Notes: generated from the sequence alone by a model not told the origin. A DNA stretch of 64,000 nucleotides from Serpens sp035497915 (GCF_035497915.1 NZ_DATJCS010000017.1:73961-137960), one strand, 5' to 3'; positions 47,257 to 56,204 are shown, counted from the first letter of the stretch. Made by a program: numbers and translations.

Positions 47257-47940
47257 TCAACCCCAATCATCGCGCGGCTCGCCCAGCAGGCCATTGTCCA
47301 GATACAGCACCTGGTCGCCGAACACCTCGGCATCCGCCGGATCGTGGGTAATCAGCAGCATCGGCACCCGCAGATGGCGCTGCAGGCCATCCAGCTCGGC
47401 GCGCATGTGGCGGCGCAGGTGCGGGTCCAGGGCGGCGAAGGGTTCATCGAGCAGCAGGGCCCTGGGTTCAGCGATCAGGGCGCGGGCCAGCGCGGTGCGC
47501 TGGCGCTGGCCGCCGGACAGTTCAGCCGGGTACTGCTCGGCCACCGGGCGCAACTCGAACGCCGCCAGCCAGTGCTCGACGGCCGCATGGTCCGCATGGC
47601 GGCCCGGGTTGAGCCAGCCGCGCTGCAGGCCGAAGGCGATGTTCTGGCGCACGTTCAGGTGCGGAAACAGCGCGTAGTCCTGGAACAGGTAGGCCATGCG
47701 CCGTCGCTGGGGCGCCAGGTTGATGCGCGCCGCGCTGGCGAACAGGGTCGTGTCGCCCAGGCGCACATGGCCCTGGTCGGGGGTCATCAGCCCGGCGATG
47801 GCCTTGAGCAGCAGACTCTTGCCGGCGCCGGATGGCCCGAGCACCACCAGACGCTGGCTGTCGCTGCGCAACGCCACGCGCAGCGTGAACGTGCGCTTGC
47901 CCGAGCGCAGGGTTTTCCGGATATCGAGATCAAGCTGCAT
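47257..47940 (-). CDS. modC: Molybdate ABC transporter ATPase, short form
   Basis: 227 aa ABC ATPase: Walker A GPSGAGKSLLLKAIAGL, Q-loop YLFQDYALFPHLNVRQN, signature LSGGQRQRTALARAL, Walker B LLLDEPFAALD, H-loop LLITHDPADAEVF. It ends after the H-loop region; the C-terminal TOBE/Mop molybdate-binding domain of typical ModC (about 350-360 aa) is absent and not found downstream. Third in modA-modB-modC, 8 bases after modB. Confidence 0.88.
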   Translation of the reverse strand: MQLDLDIRKTLRSGKRTFTLRVALRSDSQRLVVLGPSGAGKSLLLKAIAGLMTPDQGHVRLGDTTLFASAARINLAPQRRRMAYLFQDYALFPHLNVRQNIAFGLQRGWLNPGRHADHAAVEHWLAAFELRPVAEQYPAELSGGQRQRTALARALIAEPRALLLDEPFAALDPHLRRHMRAELDGLQRHLRVPMLLITHDPADAEVFGDQVLYLDNGLLGEPRDDWG

Positions 47941-47948
47941 CGCCCACC

Positions 47949-48620
47949 TCAGCGATTGGCGATGCGACCGGGCGCCAGGCGTCCGGCCAGCAACAGCACG
48001 GTGATGCACAGCGCCGAGGTGATCAGCACCAGCAGGTTGGCGGTGTCGTCCTGGCCGGCCTGCACGGCTTCATACACGGCGATGGACAGCGTCTGGGTCT
48101 TGCCGGGGATGCTGCCAGCCACCATCAGCGTGGCGCCGAACTCGCCCAGCGCGCGGGCGAAGGCCAGCAGCACGCCGGCCATGATGCCGCGCCAGGCCAG
48201 CGGCAGGGTGACCCGGAAGAACACCCCCGCCCCGGACACGCCCAGCACCCGCGCCGCCTGCTCCAGCTGGCCGTCCACCGCCTCGAAGGCCGCGCGGGCC
48301 GGCTTGAACACCAGCGGGAAGGCGACCACCGAGGCGGCGATCACCGCGCCCTGCCAGGTGAAGATCAGGTTGATGCCGAAGCTGTCGTGCAACCAGGCGC
48401 CGAAGGTGCTGCGCCGGCCGAGCAGCACCAGCAGGTAATAGCCCAGCACGGTGGGCGGCATGACCATCGGCAGGGTCAGCAGGGTGTCCAGCAGATCCCG
48501 GCCGGGAAAACGCGCGCGCGCCAGCAGGTAGCCCACCGCCACGCCCAGCACCAGGGTGATGGCGGTGGCCCAGCCGGCGACTTGCAGGGAGAGGATCAGG
48601 GCTGGCCAGACGGCATCCAT
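47949..48620 (-). CDS. modB: Molybdate ABC transporter permease
   Basis: 223 aa inner-membrane permease with about five helices and the ABC-permease EAA loop (ARALGEFGATLMVAGSIPGKTQ), plus LPLAWRGIMAGVLLAF. Start MDAVWPALILSLQVAGW. Lies between modA and modC with gaps of 13 and 8 bases. Confidence 0.92.
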   Translation of the reverse strand: MDAVWPALILSLQVAGWATAITLVLGVAVGYLLARARFPGRDLLDTLLTLPMVMPPTVLGYYLLVLLGRRSTFGAWLHDSFGINLIFTWQGAVIAASVVAFPLVFKPARAAFEAVDGQLEQAARVLGVSGAGVFFRVTLPLAWRGIMAGVLLAFARALGEFGATLMVAGSIPGKTQTLSIAVYEAVQAGQDDTANLLVLITSALCITVLLLAGRLAPGRIANR

Positions 48621-48633
48621 TCGGGCTCCGCAC

Positions 48634-49386
48634 TCAGGGAAGATCGAAACCGTGCCGGACCAGGATGGCCTGGCCGGCTGGCGACAGCAGGTAGTCGATG
48701 AAGCGCCCGGCCTCGGCGGCCTGCGCGCTGTCACGGGTGCGTGCCACCGGGTAGCGGATCACCGTGTCCAGCGGCACCGGGAAGGCCACGGTCACCCGCT
48801 CCGGCATCGCCCGGGCATCGGTGGCGTACACGAAGCCGGCCGCCACCTCGCCACGCGCCACGTAGTCCAGCGCCTGTCGCACGTTCTGGGTGTGGATCAT
48901 CTTGTCCTGCAGCGCCGGCCGCAAGCCCGCGGCTTCCAGGGCGCGCACGGCGTAACGGCCGGCCGGCACGCTGGCCGGGTTGCCGAGGGCGAACCGCTCG
49001 ACGCCGGGCTCGGCGAGATCGGCGAGGCGGGCCAGGTGCAGCGTGCTGTCGCGCGGCACCACCAGCACCAGCGCGTTGCGAGCGAAGTCCCGTCGGCTGG
49101 CGGATTCGATCAGGTTCTGGCCGGCGGCCTGGTCCATGGTTTCCTGGTCGGCGGACGCGAACACATCCACTGGCGCGCCCTTGGCGATCTGCTGCAGCAG
49201 GGCGCCGGAGCCGCCGACATTGAGCAGCACGCGCACCTCAGGATGCAGGCTCTGGTAGCCCCGGGCGATGTCACGAAACGCGCCGGTCAGGCTGGCAGCG
49301 GCGGATACCGTCAGCTCGGCCGCCAGCACCCCACCGGAAAGGCCCGGCAGGAAGCAGAGAAGCAGAAGGACCAGCGACTTGGGCAT
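48634..49386 (-). CDS. modA: Molybdate-binding periplasmic protein
   Basis: 250 aa with a signal peptide (MPKSLVLLLLCFLPGLSGGVLA). Mature start ELTVSAAASLTGAFRDIA and later GSGALLQQIAKGAPVDVFASAD carry the Ser residues that bind the oxyanion; YPVARTRDS and FIDYLLSPAGQAIL are typical of ModA. First gene of the transporter operon. No ModE box or Mo riboswitch was recognised in the 91 bases upstream. Confidence 0.93.
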   Translation of the reverse strand: MPKSLVLLLLCFLPGLSGGVLAAELTVSAAASLTGAFRDIARGYQSLHPEVRVLLNVGGSGALLQQIAKGAPVDVFASADQETMDQAAGQNLIESASRRDFARNALVLVVPRDSTLHLARLADLAEPGVERFALGNPASVPAGRYAVRALEAAGLRPALQDKMIHTQNVRQALDYVARGEVAAGFVYATDARAMPERVTVAFPVPLDTVIRYPVARTRDSAQAAEAGRFIDYLLSPAGQAILVRHGFDLP

Positions 49387-49477
49387 GCGGCGCTCCAGGC
49401 AGGCCGAGATGGAAGCACGTCGAAAACCATAGGCCGCCCTGCCCGGTCTGGCGCTGACTTCCATCAAGAGCCGGGCG

Positions 49478-50374
49478 TCAGCGCCCCGGACGGGTGGCGA
49501 ACAGCAGGCCGCCGAAGATCAGCGCGCCGCCCACCCAATGGAACGTCTGCAGGGTTTCACCCAGCAGCAGGTAGGCCAGCACCGCAGCGAACACCGGCAT
49601 GGTGTACAGCGCCAGCGAGGCCTTGGCGGCGCCGAGGATCTTCACCCCCTGGTTCCAGGTGAGGTAGGCGATCAGCGAGGCCGGAATGGCGGTGTACAGA
49701 ATCGCACCCAGGGTGCGCGCGTTCAGCTCGAAGCCGCCCAGCTGGCTGAATTCCAGCAGATAGAACGGCAGGATCACCGGCACGCCGATCAGCACGAACG
49801 CGCCCAGCAGGGCCAGCGGCGGCAGCGGTAGCCAGGGCGCCCACAGACGCAGCAGCACGGTGTACAACGCCCAGGCCAGCACGGCGAGGATCATCACCAG
49901 ATCGCCCGGGTTGAACGACAGACCCAGCAGGTTGGCCAGGCTGGCCTGGCTGATCAGCACCAGCAGGCCGGCCACGGCGATGCCCATGCCCAGCCAGGCG
50001 CGACGCTTGGGCCATTCCTTGAGCAGCAGGCCGGCGAACAGGAAGGTGGCTAGCGGAATGCAGGTGTTGAGCAGCGTGATGTTGATCGCCGTGGTGCTCT
50101 TGGCCGCCGTGTAGAGCAGCGAGTTGTAGGCACCGATGCCCAGCGCGGCGATCACCGGCAGCCGCCAGCCCGCCTGGCGCAGGGTCGCGCGGTACTGCCA
50201 CAGCGTGCCGGCCACGAACGGCAGCAGGATGCACAGCGCCACCAGCCAACGCCAGAACGACAGGGTCAGCGGGGGGATTTCCCCGGCAATGGCGCGCCCG
50301 ATCAGGGCATTGCCTGCCCATAGCAGGCTGGAAAGCAGCAGGCCGCTGGCGGCCCAGAGGTGACGAGTCGGCAT
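49478..50374 (-). CDS. EamA-family (DMT superfamily) permease
   Basis: About 298 aa with ten predicted helices in two EamA repeats (about 5-135 and 148-290). GALIFGGLLFATRPGR at the C-terminus and SFWRWLVALCILLPF in the first repeat are typical. Such carriers export amino acids or metabolites; substrate unknown. The start MPTRHLW is preferred; ATG three codons earlier possible. No strong ribosome site. Confidence 0.85.
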   Translation of the reverse strand: MPTRHLWAASGLLLSSLLWAGNALIGRAIAGEIPPLTLSFWRWLVALCILLPFVAGTLWQYRATLRQAGWRLPVIAALGIGAYNSLLYTAAKSTTAINITLLNTCIPLATFLFAGLLLKEWPKRRAWLGMGIAVAGLLVLISQASLANLLGLSFNPGDLVMILAVLAWALYTVLLRLWAPWLPLPPLALLGAFVLIGVPVILPFYLLEFSQLGGFELNARTLGAILYTAIPASLIAYLTWNQGVKILGAAKASLALYTMPVFAAVLAYLLLGETLQTFHWVGGALIFGGLLFATRPGR

Positions 50375-50442
50375 GACAACCACGACAGCAATGGCAAGGC
50401 GCGCACCTTACGGAAGCGCGCCGACGGTTGGCAAGGCGCGCC

Positions 50443-51270
50443 TCAGCGCGCCTTGTAGATGATGCCGGGGTTGCACTGCACCATCTGGTACAGATCGGAG
50501 AGCCCGTTGAGCGCCTCCGAAGCACCGAGGAACAGGTAGCCGCCCGGTTTGAGGGTGGCATGGATACGGGTCAGGATGTCGCGCTTGATGTCGGCGGAGA
50601 AATAGATCAGCACGTTGCGGCAGAACACGATGTCGAACTTGCCCAGCGAGGCATAGCTGTCCAGCAGGTTCAGGGCGCGCAGCTCGACACGGTTGCGCAC
50701 GGCGGGCTTGATCGACCACTGCCCCGGCGCCACCTGATCGAAATAGCGCTCGCGACGCTCCGGCGACAGGCCGCGGGCCATGGCCAGTCCGTCGTAGACG
50801 CCGGCACGGCAGGCCGCCAGCATCGCCCCGGACAGCTCGGTGGCGACGATCTGCGCGCCCATGCGCAGCATGCCGGGATTGGCGCGCTCGAATTCGTCGA
50901 GGGTCATCGACAGCGAGTAGGGTTCCTGGCCCGACGAACAGGCCGCCGACCAGATGCGCGGGCGCAGCGTCGGCGAGGCCTTGAGCAGCTCCGGCAGTAC
51001 CCGGCTCTTGAGCACCTCGAAGGGGTAGCCGTCGCGGAACCACAGCGTTTCGTTGGTGGTCATCGCGTCCACCACTTCCTCGCGCAGGCCGCCACGGGGC
51101 TGTGCCTGGATACGCTGCACCAGGTCGGTAAGCGACTTGATGCCGCGCTGTTCCATGAGCCGGTTGAGGCGACTGGAAACCAGGTACTGCTTGTTACTGC
51201 CCAGTTGAATGCCGCTGGTCTTTTCGAGGAAATCCCGGAACAGCTCGAAATCCAAATTACCTGAAGACAC
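50443..51270 (-). CDS. cheR: Chemotaxis protein methyltransferase CheR
   Basis: 275 aa SAM-dependent methyltransferase that methylates chemoreceptor glutamates. N-terminal helical domain (DFLEKTSGIQLGSNKQYLV), TTNETLWFRD at about residue 72, SAM motif IWSAACSSGQEPYSLSM at about 106, and FDIVFCRNVLIYFS at about 213. GTG start with AAGGCGG upstream. Downstream of cheV and divergent from flgA, as in other Pseudomonas. Confidence 0.95.
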   Translation of the reverse strand: MSSGNLDFELFRDFLEKTSGIQLGSNKQYLVSSRLNRLMEQRGIKSLTDLVQRIQAQPRGGLREEVVDAMTTNETLWFRDGYPFEVLKSRVLPELLKASPTLRPRIWSAACSSGQEPYSLSMTLDEFERANPGMLRMGAQIVATELSGAMLAACRAGVYDGLAMARGLSPERRERYFDQVAPGQWSIKPAVRNRVELRALNLLDSYASLGKFDIVFCRNVLIYFSADIKRDILTRIHATLKPGGYLFLGASEALNGLSDLYQMVQCNPGIIYKAR

Positions 51271-51320
51271 CTAACCCGCCTTAACCATAAATAAGTACGC
51301 CGAGCCTGAAGGAACAGCCA

Positions 51321-52244
51321 TCAGCTTCGTGCTTCGATTCGGGTGATCACCCGGTTGGCCAGATCGTCCGGACGGAACTTGGAGAGAAAATCGTCCGCCC
51401 CCACCTTCTGCACCATGGCCTGGTTGAACACCCCGGAAAGCGAGGTGTGCAGCAGCACGTGCAGGCCCTGCATGCGCGGGTCCTGGCGAATCTCGGCGGT
51501 CAGAGTGTACCCGTCCATCTCCGGCATTTCGATATCGGAGATGACCATCAGCAGTTCGTCCTCCGGGCGGCGTCCTTCGTCGGCCATCTTCTGCAAATAC
51601 TGCAGCGCCTGACGGCCGTCGTTCAGCGGGACCACCTCGACGCCGACGCCTTCCAGGCAGCGCAGGATCTGCTTGCGCGCCACCGAGGAATCGTCGACCA
51701 CCAGAACCTGCTTGCTGAGCGCCTTGGCCTGGATCTCCGCCGGCACCGGCTGCTCGAGCTGGGTGCGGCTGGGCACCGTCTCGGCGAGGATCTTCTCGAC
51801 GTCGATGATCTCCACCAGCACGTTGTCCACGCGGGTCACCGCCGTCAGGTAATGCTCGCGGCCGGTGCCCTTGGGCGGCTGGTGGATCTCATCCCAGTAC
51901 AGGTTGACGATGCGTTCCACCGAGCGCACCAGGAAGCCGAGCACGCGGGTGTTGTACTCGGCGATGATCACGAAGCTGTTCTGCCGGTCGACCAGCGGGC
52001 GGCGCCCGGTGGCCAGCGCCATGTCCAGGATCGGGATGGTGCCACCGCGAATGTTGGCCACCCCGCATACCACGCTGCTCGACTTGGGCATGTTGCTCAG
52101 CCGCGGGCAGGGCAGGATTTCCTTCACCTTGAAAACGTTGATGCCGTACAGCTGCGAGCCGTCCAGCCGGAACAGCAGCAGTTCCAGACGGTTCTGTCCG
52201 ACCAGCTGAGTCCGTTGGTTTACCGAATCCAGTACACCGGCCAT
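51321..52244 (-). CDS. cheV: Chemotaxis coupling protein CheV
   Basis: 307 aa: CheW-like domain (about 15-160, LELLLFRLDGSQLYGINVFK) joined to a receiver domain (about 180-300) with phospho-Asp in ISDIEMPEMDG. Links receptors to CheA and permits adaptation by phosphorylation. Start at MAGVLDSVNQRTQLVG with GAAGGAG upstream. Upstream of cheR with a 50-base gap. No sigma-28 box was recognised before it. Confidence 0.95.
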   Translation of the reverse strand: MAGVLDSVNQRTQLVGQNRLELLLFRLDGSQLYGINVFKVKEILPCPRLSNMPKSSSVVCGVANIRGGTIPILDMALATGRRPLVDRQNSFVIIAEYNTRVLGFLVRSVERIVNLYWDEIHQPPKGTGREHYLTAVTRVDNVLVEIIDVEKILAETVPSRTQLEQPVPAEIQAKALSKQVLVVDDSSVARKQILRCLEGVGVEVVPLNDGRQALQYLQKMADEGRRPEDELLMVISDIEMPEMDGYTLTAEIRQDPRMQGLHVLLHTSLSGVFNQAMVQKVGADDFLSKFRPDDLANRVITRIEARS

Positions 52245-52302
52245 GCCGGACTCCTTCTCGAAAATTGACCTGATCGCCGGGCCTCGCCCGGTCGGGTACG
52301 CC

Positions 52303-52316
52303 GGCACGTCCCTTGC
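52303..52316 (+). promoter_or_regulatory. Sigma-54 promoter of flgA
   Basis: GGCACGTCCCTTGC: GG at 52303-52304 and GC at 52315-52316 separated by exactly 10 bases, with consensus flanks. The predicted start site is near 52328, at or one base before the flgA ATG. Matches RpoN/FleQ control of flgA reported for P. aeruginosa. Confidence 0.8.
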
Positions 52317-52328
52317 TACTTGGCGGAC

Positions 52329-53078
52329 ATGACCCTGATGACGACAGTTTTCCGACGCCTGCGCGGCTCGCTCGCCACCCTGGCGGCCCTCGGCGCCCTG
52401 CAAGCCCCCGGCGTCGCCGTCGCGGCGGCGCAAACCTTACCTGATCAGCTTATCGGCGCCACCGAGGCTTTTCTTGAGGAACAGGTCGCCAACTATTTGC
52501 AGCGGGCCGGTATCGCCGGCCGTCACGATATCCAGGTCAACCGCCTCGATTCGCGCCTGCGCATGCCGGCCTGCGACCAGCCGCTGGTCGCCAGCCTGGA
52601 AAGCCCGGCCCAGCCGGTGGGCCGCGTTACCGTGCGGATCGGCTGCCAGGGCAGTTCGGCCTGGAGTCTGCTCGTGCCGGCGCAGGTTCGCCTGTACCGC
52701 CAGGTGGTGGTCGCCCAGCGTCCGCTGGCGCGCGGCGCGATCCTTGCCTCCCAGGACATCGACTGGCGCGAGCGCGACGTGGGCACCCTGAGCCAGGGCT
52801 ACCTGACCGAGCCCGATCAGGCGCTGGGCAGCATGCTGACCCGCCCGGTGAGCATCGACCAGGTACTCACCCCCAACCATCTGGAGCGCGCACCGGTGGT
52901 CAGCAAGGGCGATCATGTGGTAATCAGTGCCGGCGGCGCGACGCTGTCCGTGCGCATGCCGGGCGAGGCCCAGGAGGAAGGCGCGGTCGGGCAGCAGATC
53001 CGGGTGCGCAACCTCAGCTCGCAACGGGTCATCCGGGCGCGCATCACGGGACCGGGACAGGTGGTCGTGGACCTTTAG
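52329..53078 (+). CDS. flgA: Flagellar basal-body P-ring assembly chaperone FlgA
   Basis: 249 aa periplasmic chaperone for P-ring formation. A signal peptide lies in about residues 1-37 (ending GVAVAAA). Then the SAF domain: VVVAQRPLARGAILASQDIDW, GSMLTRPVSIDQVLTPNHLE, and C-terminal GQQIRVRNLSSQRVIRARI. Candidate ATGs at 52329 and 52338 both lie at the predicted sigma-54 start site, so the mRNA would be leaderless or have a ~10-base leader; no Shine-Dalgarno is seen. Divergent from cheV. Confidence 0.92.
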   Translation: MTLMTTVFRRLRGSLATLAALGALQAPGVAVAAAQTLPDQLIGATEAFLEEQVANYLQRAGIAGRHDIQVNRLDSRLRMPACDQPLVASLESPAQPVGRVTVRIGCQGSSAWSLLVPAQVRLYRQVVVAQRPLARGAILASQDIDWRERDVGTLSQGYLTEPDQALGSMLTRPVSIDQVLTPNHLERAPVVSKGDHVVISAGGATLSVRMPGEAQEEGAVGQQIRVRNLSSQRVIRARITGPGQVVVDL

Positions 53079-53132
53079 CCCGAAACTCGTCGGAAACTGT
53101 GCACCGAAACGCAAAAACCCGACCACGGGCGT

Positions 53133-53159
53133 TAAAGTTCTGACGCGAACGGCCGAAAC
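53133..53159 (+). promoter_or_regulatory. FliA (sigma-28) promoter of flgMN
   Basis: TAAAGTTC, 11 bases, GCCGAAAC: close to the flagellar sigma-28 consensus TAAAGTTT-N11-GCCGATAA. It lies 41 bases before the flgM ATG. Confidence 0.8.
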
Positions 53160-53199
53160 TAGTGGCAAGCGTCCACTGCTCCGTTCGAGGTAGCACACC

Positions 53200-53508
53200 A
53201 TGGTTATCGATTTCCAGCGGCCGAACAGCGCCTCCGCGCCGGCCGGCATCCCCCGTTCCACCGCCGCGCAGCCCAGCGCCCCGATCAATGAAACCGCCAG
53301 CGTCGCGCCTGCGGCCGAGAGCGGCGAATCCGTGCGTTTCAGCGCGGAAGTCCAGCAGTTGCAGCAGATCACCGATCAGCTGCGCGAACAGCCCGAAGTC
53401 GATGCCGCGCGCGTCGAACGCCTGCGTCAGTCCATCGCCGATGGCAGCTACCAGGTGGACAGCCCGCGTCTGGCCGGCAAGCTGCTCGCCTTCGAAGCGC
53501 AGCGCTGA
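53200..53508 (+). CDS. flgM: Anti-sigma-28 factor FlgM
   Basis: 102 aa; binds FliA until secreted through the hook-basal body. N-terminus MVIDFQRPN, a disordered Ala/Pro-rich half, and the C-terminal sigma-binding helices VDAARVERLRQSIADGSYQV with DSPRLAGKLLAFE. Preceded by a FliA-type promoter, giving feedback control. Followed by flgN. Confidence 0.95.
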   Translation: MVIDFQRPNSASAPAGIPRSTAAQPSAPINETASVAPAAESGESVRFSAEVQQLQQITDQLREQPEVDAARVERLRQSIADGSYQVDSPRLAGKLLAFEAQR

Positions 53509-53554
53509 CACGCCTCACCGGGAGTAGCGGACGCCACGTCTTCCTGAGGTGCTC

Positions 53555-54028
53555 ATGCCCGTCGCCCAACTTCTGAACAGCTTTCGCGAAGAGATCGAGC
53601 AGGCGCAACGCCTGCTCGAACTGCTGGAAAGCGAGCATCAAGCGCTGCGTCAGTGCGAGCTCGCCGTGCTGGAAAGCCTGCTCGGCGAAAAGACCCCACT
53701 GCTCGATGAACTGGATCGCCAGCGCCGCCAGCGCAGCGAACTGCTGCGCGCCAGCGGCCTGAGCACCGATCGCGCCGGCCTGGAAAACCTTGCCGCCCGT
53801 TCCGCCGATGGCGAAGCCCTGCTGCAGGCCGCCACGGAGCTCGCCGAACTGCTGGACAACTGCCAGGGGCTCAATCAGCGCAACGGTCGGCTGATCCAGA
53901 ATGGCCAGACCAATGTCGAAGGTCTGTTGATGGTGGTGCGTGGCAAAAATGACGCCGCAGGGTTGTACAATCGCCTCGGTCAAAGCGCCGCCAGCATCGC
54001 CCGTCAGCGTCCCCTTTCCCAGGCCTGA
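53555..54028 (+). CDS. flgN: Flagellar export chaperone FlgN
   Basis: 157 aa, almost wholly helical and leucine-rich, chaperone for hook-associated proteins FlgK/FlgL. LLELLESEHQALRQCELAVLE and NCQGLNQRNGRLI are family-like. ATG 53555 is chosen over a GTG two codons upstream because GAGG is seven bases before it. 46 bases after flgM. Confidence 0.9.
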   Translation: MPVAQLLNSFREEIEQAQRLLELLESEHQALRQCELAVLESLLGEKTPLLDELDRQRRQRSELLRASGLSTDRAGLENLAARSADGEALLQAATELAELLDNCQGLNQRNGRLIQNGQTNVEGLLMVVRGKNDAAGLYNRLGQSAASIARQRPLSQA

Positions 54029-54083
54029 CATTCCCCCGGCAGCACGGCGTCCCGCAGGATTTGGTTTTGGAGTACAGCGGACA

Positions 54084-54839
54084 GTGTCGAAATTCAACGT
54101 CGAGGAAAAGCCTGACCAGGGGCCCGTCACGTACAAGGAGCCCATCGAGGTGGCCGGCCACCTGCGCACCCTGGCCGCCCACAAGGAACGTGTCTCTCTG
54201 GTGTTCGAAGAGCTGCCCGTCACCCGTCACGGCTACACCGTGCTGCTCGCCGTGGATCGCGAGCGTGGGCTGATCGCGCTCGACGAAGTCCTGCCGCTGG
54301 AAAGCGAACGCCACCTGCTGGACGGCCAGACCTTCTCCGCCGAGGGCTACCACGAAGGCGTGCGCATGGCCTGGACCAGCCGCAACTACCGGGTCAAGCG
54401 CGGCAGCCTCGAAGGCGTGCCCTGCTTCTGGATCGACCTGCCCGACGAGCTGGAATACCACCAGCGTCGTGATGCCTACCGCGCGCCGCTCAAGCGCACC
54501 CAGTCGCCCAACGTCAACCTGTCGGGCAGCAAGCTGTCCCCGTCGCTGGTGGGCAAGCTGCTGGACATCTCCGCCACCGGCTGCAAGGTGCAGTTCCCCG
54601 GCAACCTCACCGATTACCTGCAGAGCGGCACCGTCTACGAACGCCTGAGCATCGCCCTGCCGGAAAGCACTCTGGTGGTGGCCGTGGAGCTGCGCCACCT
54701 GTATTTCGACCGCAGCCGCGAATCCAGCATGGTCGGCTTGCGCTTCTACCAGATCAGCGGTTACGAGCAACGCCAGATCGAGCGCTACGTGTTCCAGCTG
54801 CAGCGCGAAAGCCGCCGCCTGGATTTCGAGGACGAGTAA
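54084..54839 (+). CDS. flgZ: PilZ-domain flagellar brake protein (YcgR/FlgZ)
   Basis: 251 aa. N-terminal YcgR domain (about 20-125) and C-terminal PilZ domain with the c-di-GMP motif RRDAYRAPL at about residue 130 and DISATGCKV at about 168. GTG start (VSKFNVEEKPDQGP) with GGAG eleven bases upstream. The Pseudomonas orthologue interacts with the MotCD stator and slows motility at high c-di-GMP. Downstream of flgMN, likely same transcript. Confidence 0.92.
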   Translation: MSKFNVEEKPDQGPVTYKEPIEVAGHLRTLAAHKERVSLVFEELPVTRHGYTVLLAVDRERGLIALDEVLPLESERHLLDGQTFSAEGYHEGVRMAWTSRNYRVKRGSLEGVPCFWIDLPDELEYHQRRDAYRAPLKRTQSPNVNLSGSKLSPSLVGKLLDISATGCKVQFPGNLTDYLQSGTVYERLSIALPESTLVVAVELRHLYFDRSRESSMVGLRFYQISGYEQRQIERYVFQLQRESRRLDFEDE

Positions 54840-54860
54840 GGCACCACGAGGTGCTTTACC

Positions 54861-56204
54861 TCAAACCCAGGGCGCCAGATGGCGCCTCTCCCACGGCGTG
54901 ATCTCGTCGTAATAGCTGCCCAGCTCCATCAGCTTGGCGGCCGCATAGCCCTCGATGAATGCCTCTCCGCACAGCTCGCGCGCCAGCGCGCTGTGCCGCA
55001 GGCGCTCCAGCGCCGCCGACAGGGTGAACGGCAGTTGCAGCGCCGGCGGAGCCTGGAACGCGCCCTGCACCGGCGCGCTCGGCTCCAGGCCCTGGCGCAT
55101 GCCGCGCAACCCCGCCGCCAGGCTGGCGGCAATCACCAGATAGGGATTGGCGTCGGCGCCCGGCAGACGGTTTTCCACCCGCCGCGCGGACGCCTCGCTC
55201 AGCGGAATACGCAGCCCGGCGGCGCGGTTGTCGTAGCCCCAGCAGGCATTGTTGGGCGAGGCGAAGGGATGGAACAGCCGCTGGTAGGAATTCACATAGG
55301 GCGCGAACAACAGCGTCAGCTCGCCCAGCGCGGCCTGTAATCCGCCGATGAACTGCCGGAAGGCCGGCGTCTCGCCACCCTCCCCGTCGCTGAAGATGTT
55401 CGCGCCGTCGCCGCCACGCACCACGCTCTGGTGCAGATGCATGGAACTGCCTGGCGTCTCGGCCAGCGGCTTGGCCATGCACACCGCGATCAGCTCATGA
55501 CGCATCGCGATCTCCCGCAGCAGATGCTTGAACAGGAAGGTCTGGTCGGCCACCTGCAAGGCGTCGCCATGCAGCAGGTTGATCTCGAACTGGCTGGCGC
55601 CCATCTCGTGCAGAAAGGTGTCGCGTGGCAGCCCGAAGGCGCGCATGGCCGCATACACCTCGTCGAAATAGGCCTGCTGGCTGTGATTGGCGCCCACGCT
55701 GAAGGCCGCCGCCGCGCCGGAGGGGCGGCCGTCCAGGCCGCACGGGGGCACGAACGGCTGCAGCGGATCGGGATTGGGCTGGAACAGGAAGAACTCCAGC
55801 TCGCTGGCCACCACCGGACGCAGGCCCTCGGCGGCGTAGTCGTCCAGCACACGACGCAGCAAGCTGCGGGTGGACAGTGGACAGGGCGCCCCGCTCACCT
55901 CCACGGCGTCGCAGATCACCAGGGCGCGTGGCTGTTCGGTCCAGGGCAGGCGGTACAGCTGGCCCGGATCGGGCGCCAGCACCATGTCGCCGTCATCGCC
56001 GCCGTAGTAGCGCGGCGGTGGATAGCCGCCCATCACGCACTGGAACAGCACCCCGCGCGCCATCTGCAGGCGCCGGCCTTCCAGGAAGCCCTCGGGGGTC
56101 ATGACCTTGCCGCGCGGAATGCCGTTGAGATCCGGGGTAACGCATTCCACCGCCTCGACACCCGCCAGGCGCGGGTCTTGGGAAACGGACAGGGAGGACG
56201 ACAT
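54861..56204 (-). CDS. Glutamine synthetase family protein, gamma-glutamylpolyamine synthetase-like
   Basis: 447 aa glutamine-synthetase fold. ASELEFFLF at about residue 145, HEMGASQFEINLLHGD near 215, GSSMHLHQSVV near 270, NNACWGYDNRAAGLRIP near 335, and ENRLPGADANPYLVIAAS near 360. Length and the PxSMHxHQS pattern fit PuuA/PauA-type enzymes that glutamylate polyamines or ethanolamine rather than GlnA. No polyamine catabolic genes are adjacent, so substrate is open. Start taken at MSSSLSVSQD; MFPMSSS or the upstream ATG at 56228 possible. Confidence 0.82.
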   Translation of the reverse strand: MSSSLSVSQDPRLAGVEAVECVTPDLNGIPRGKVMTPEGFLEGRRLQMARGVLFQCVMGGYPPPRYYGGDDGDMVLAPDPGQLYRLPWTEQPRALVICDAVEVSGAPCPLSTRSLLRRVLDDYAAEGLRPVVASELEFFLFQPNPDPLQPFVPPCGLDGRPSGAAAAFSVGANHSQQAYFDEVYAAMRAFGLPRDTFLHEMGASQFEINLLHGDALQVADQTFLFKHLLREIAMRHELIAVCMAKPLAETPGSSMHLHQSVVRGGDGANIFSDGEGGETPAFRQFIGGLQAALGELTLLFAPYVNSYQRLFHPFASPNNACWGYDNRAAGLRIPLSEASARRVENRLPGADANPYLVIAASLAAGLRGMRQGLEPSAPVQGAFQAPPALQLPFTLSAALERLRHSALARELCGEAFIEGYAAAKLMELGSYYDEITPWERRHLAPWV

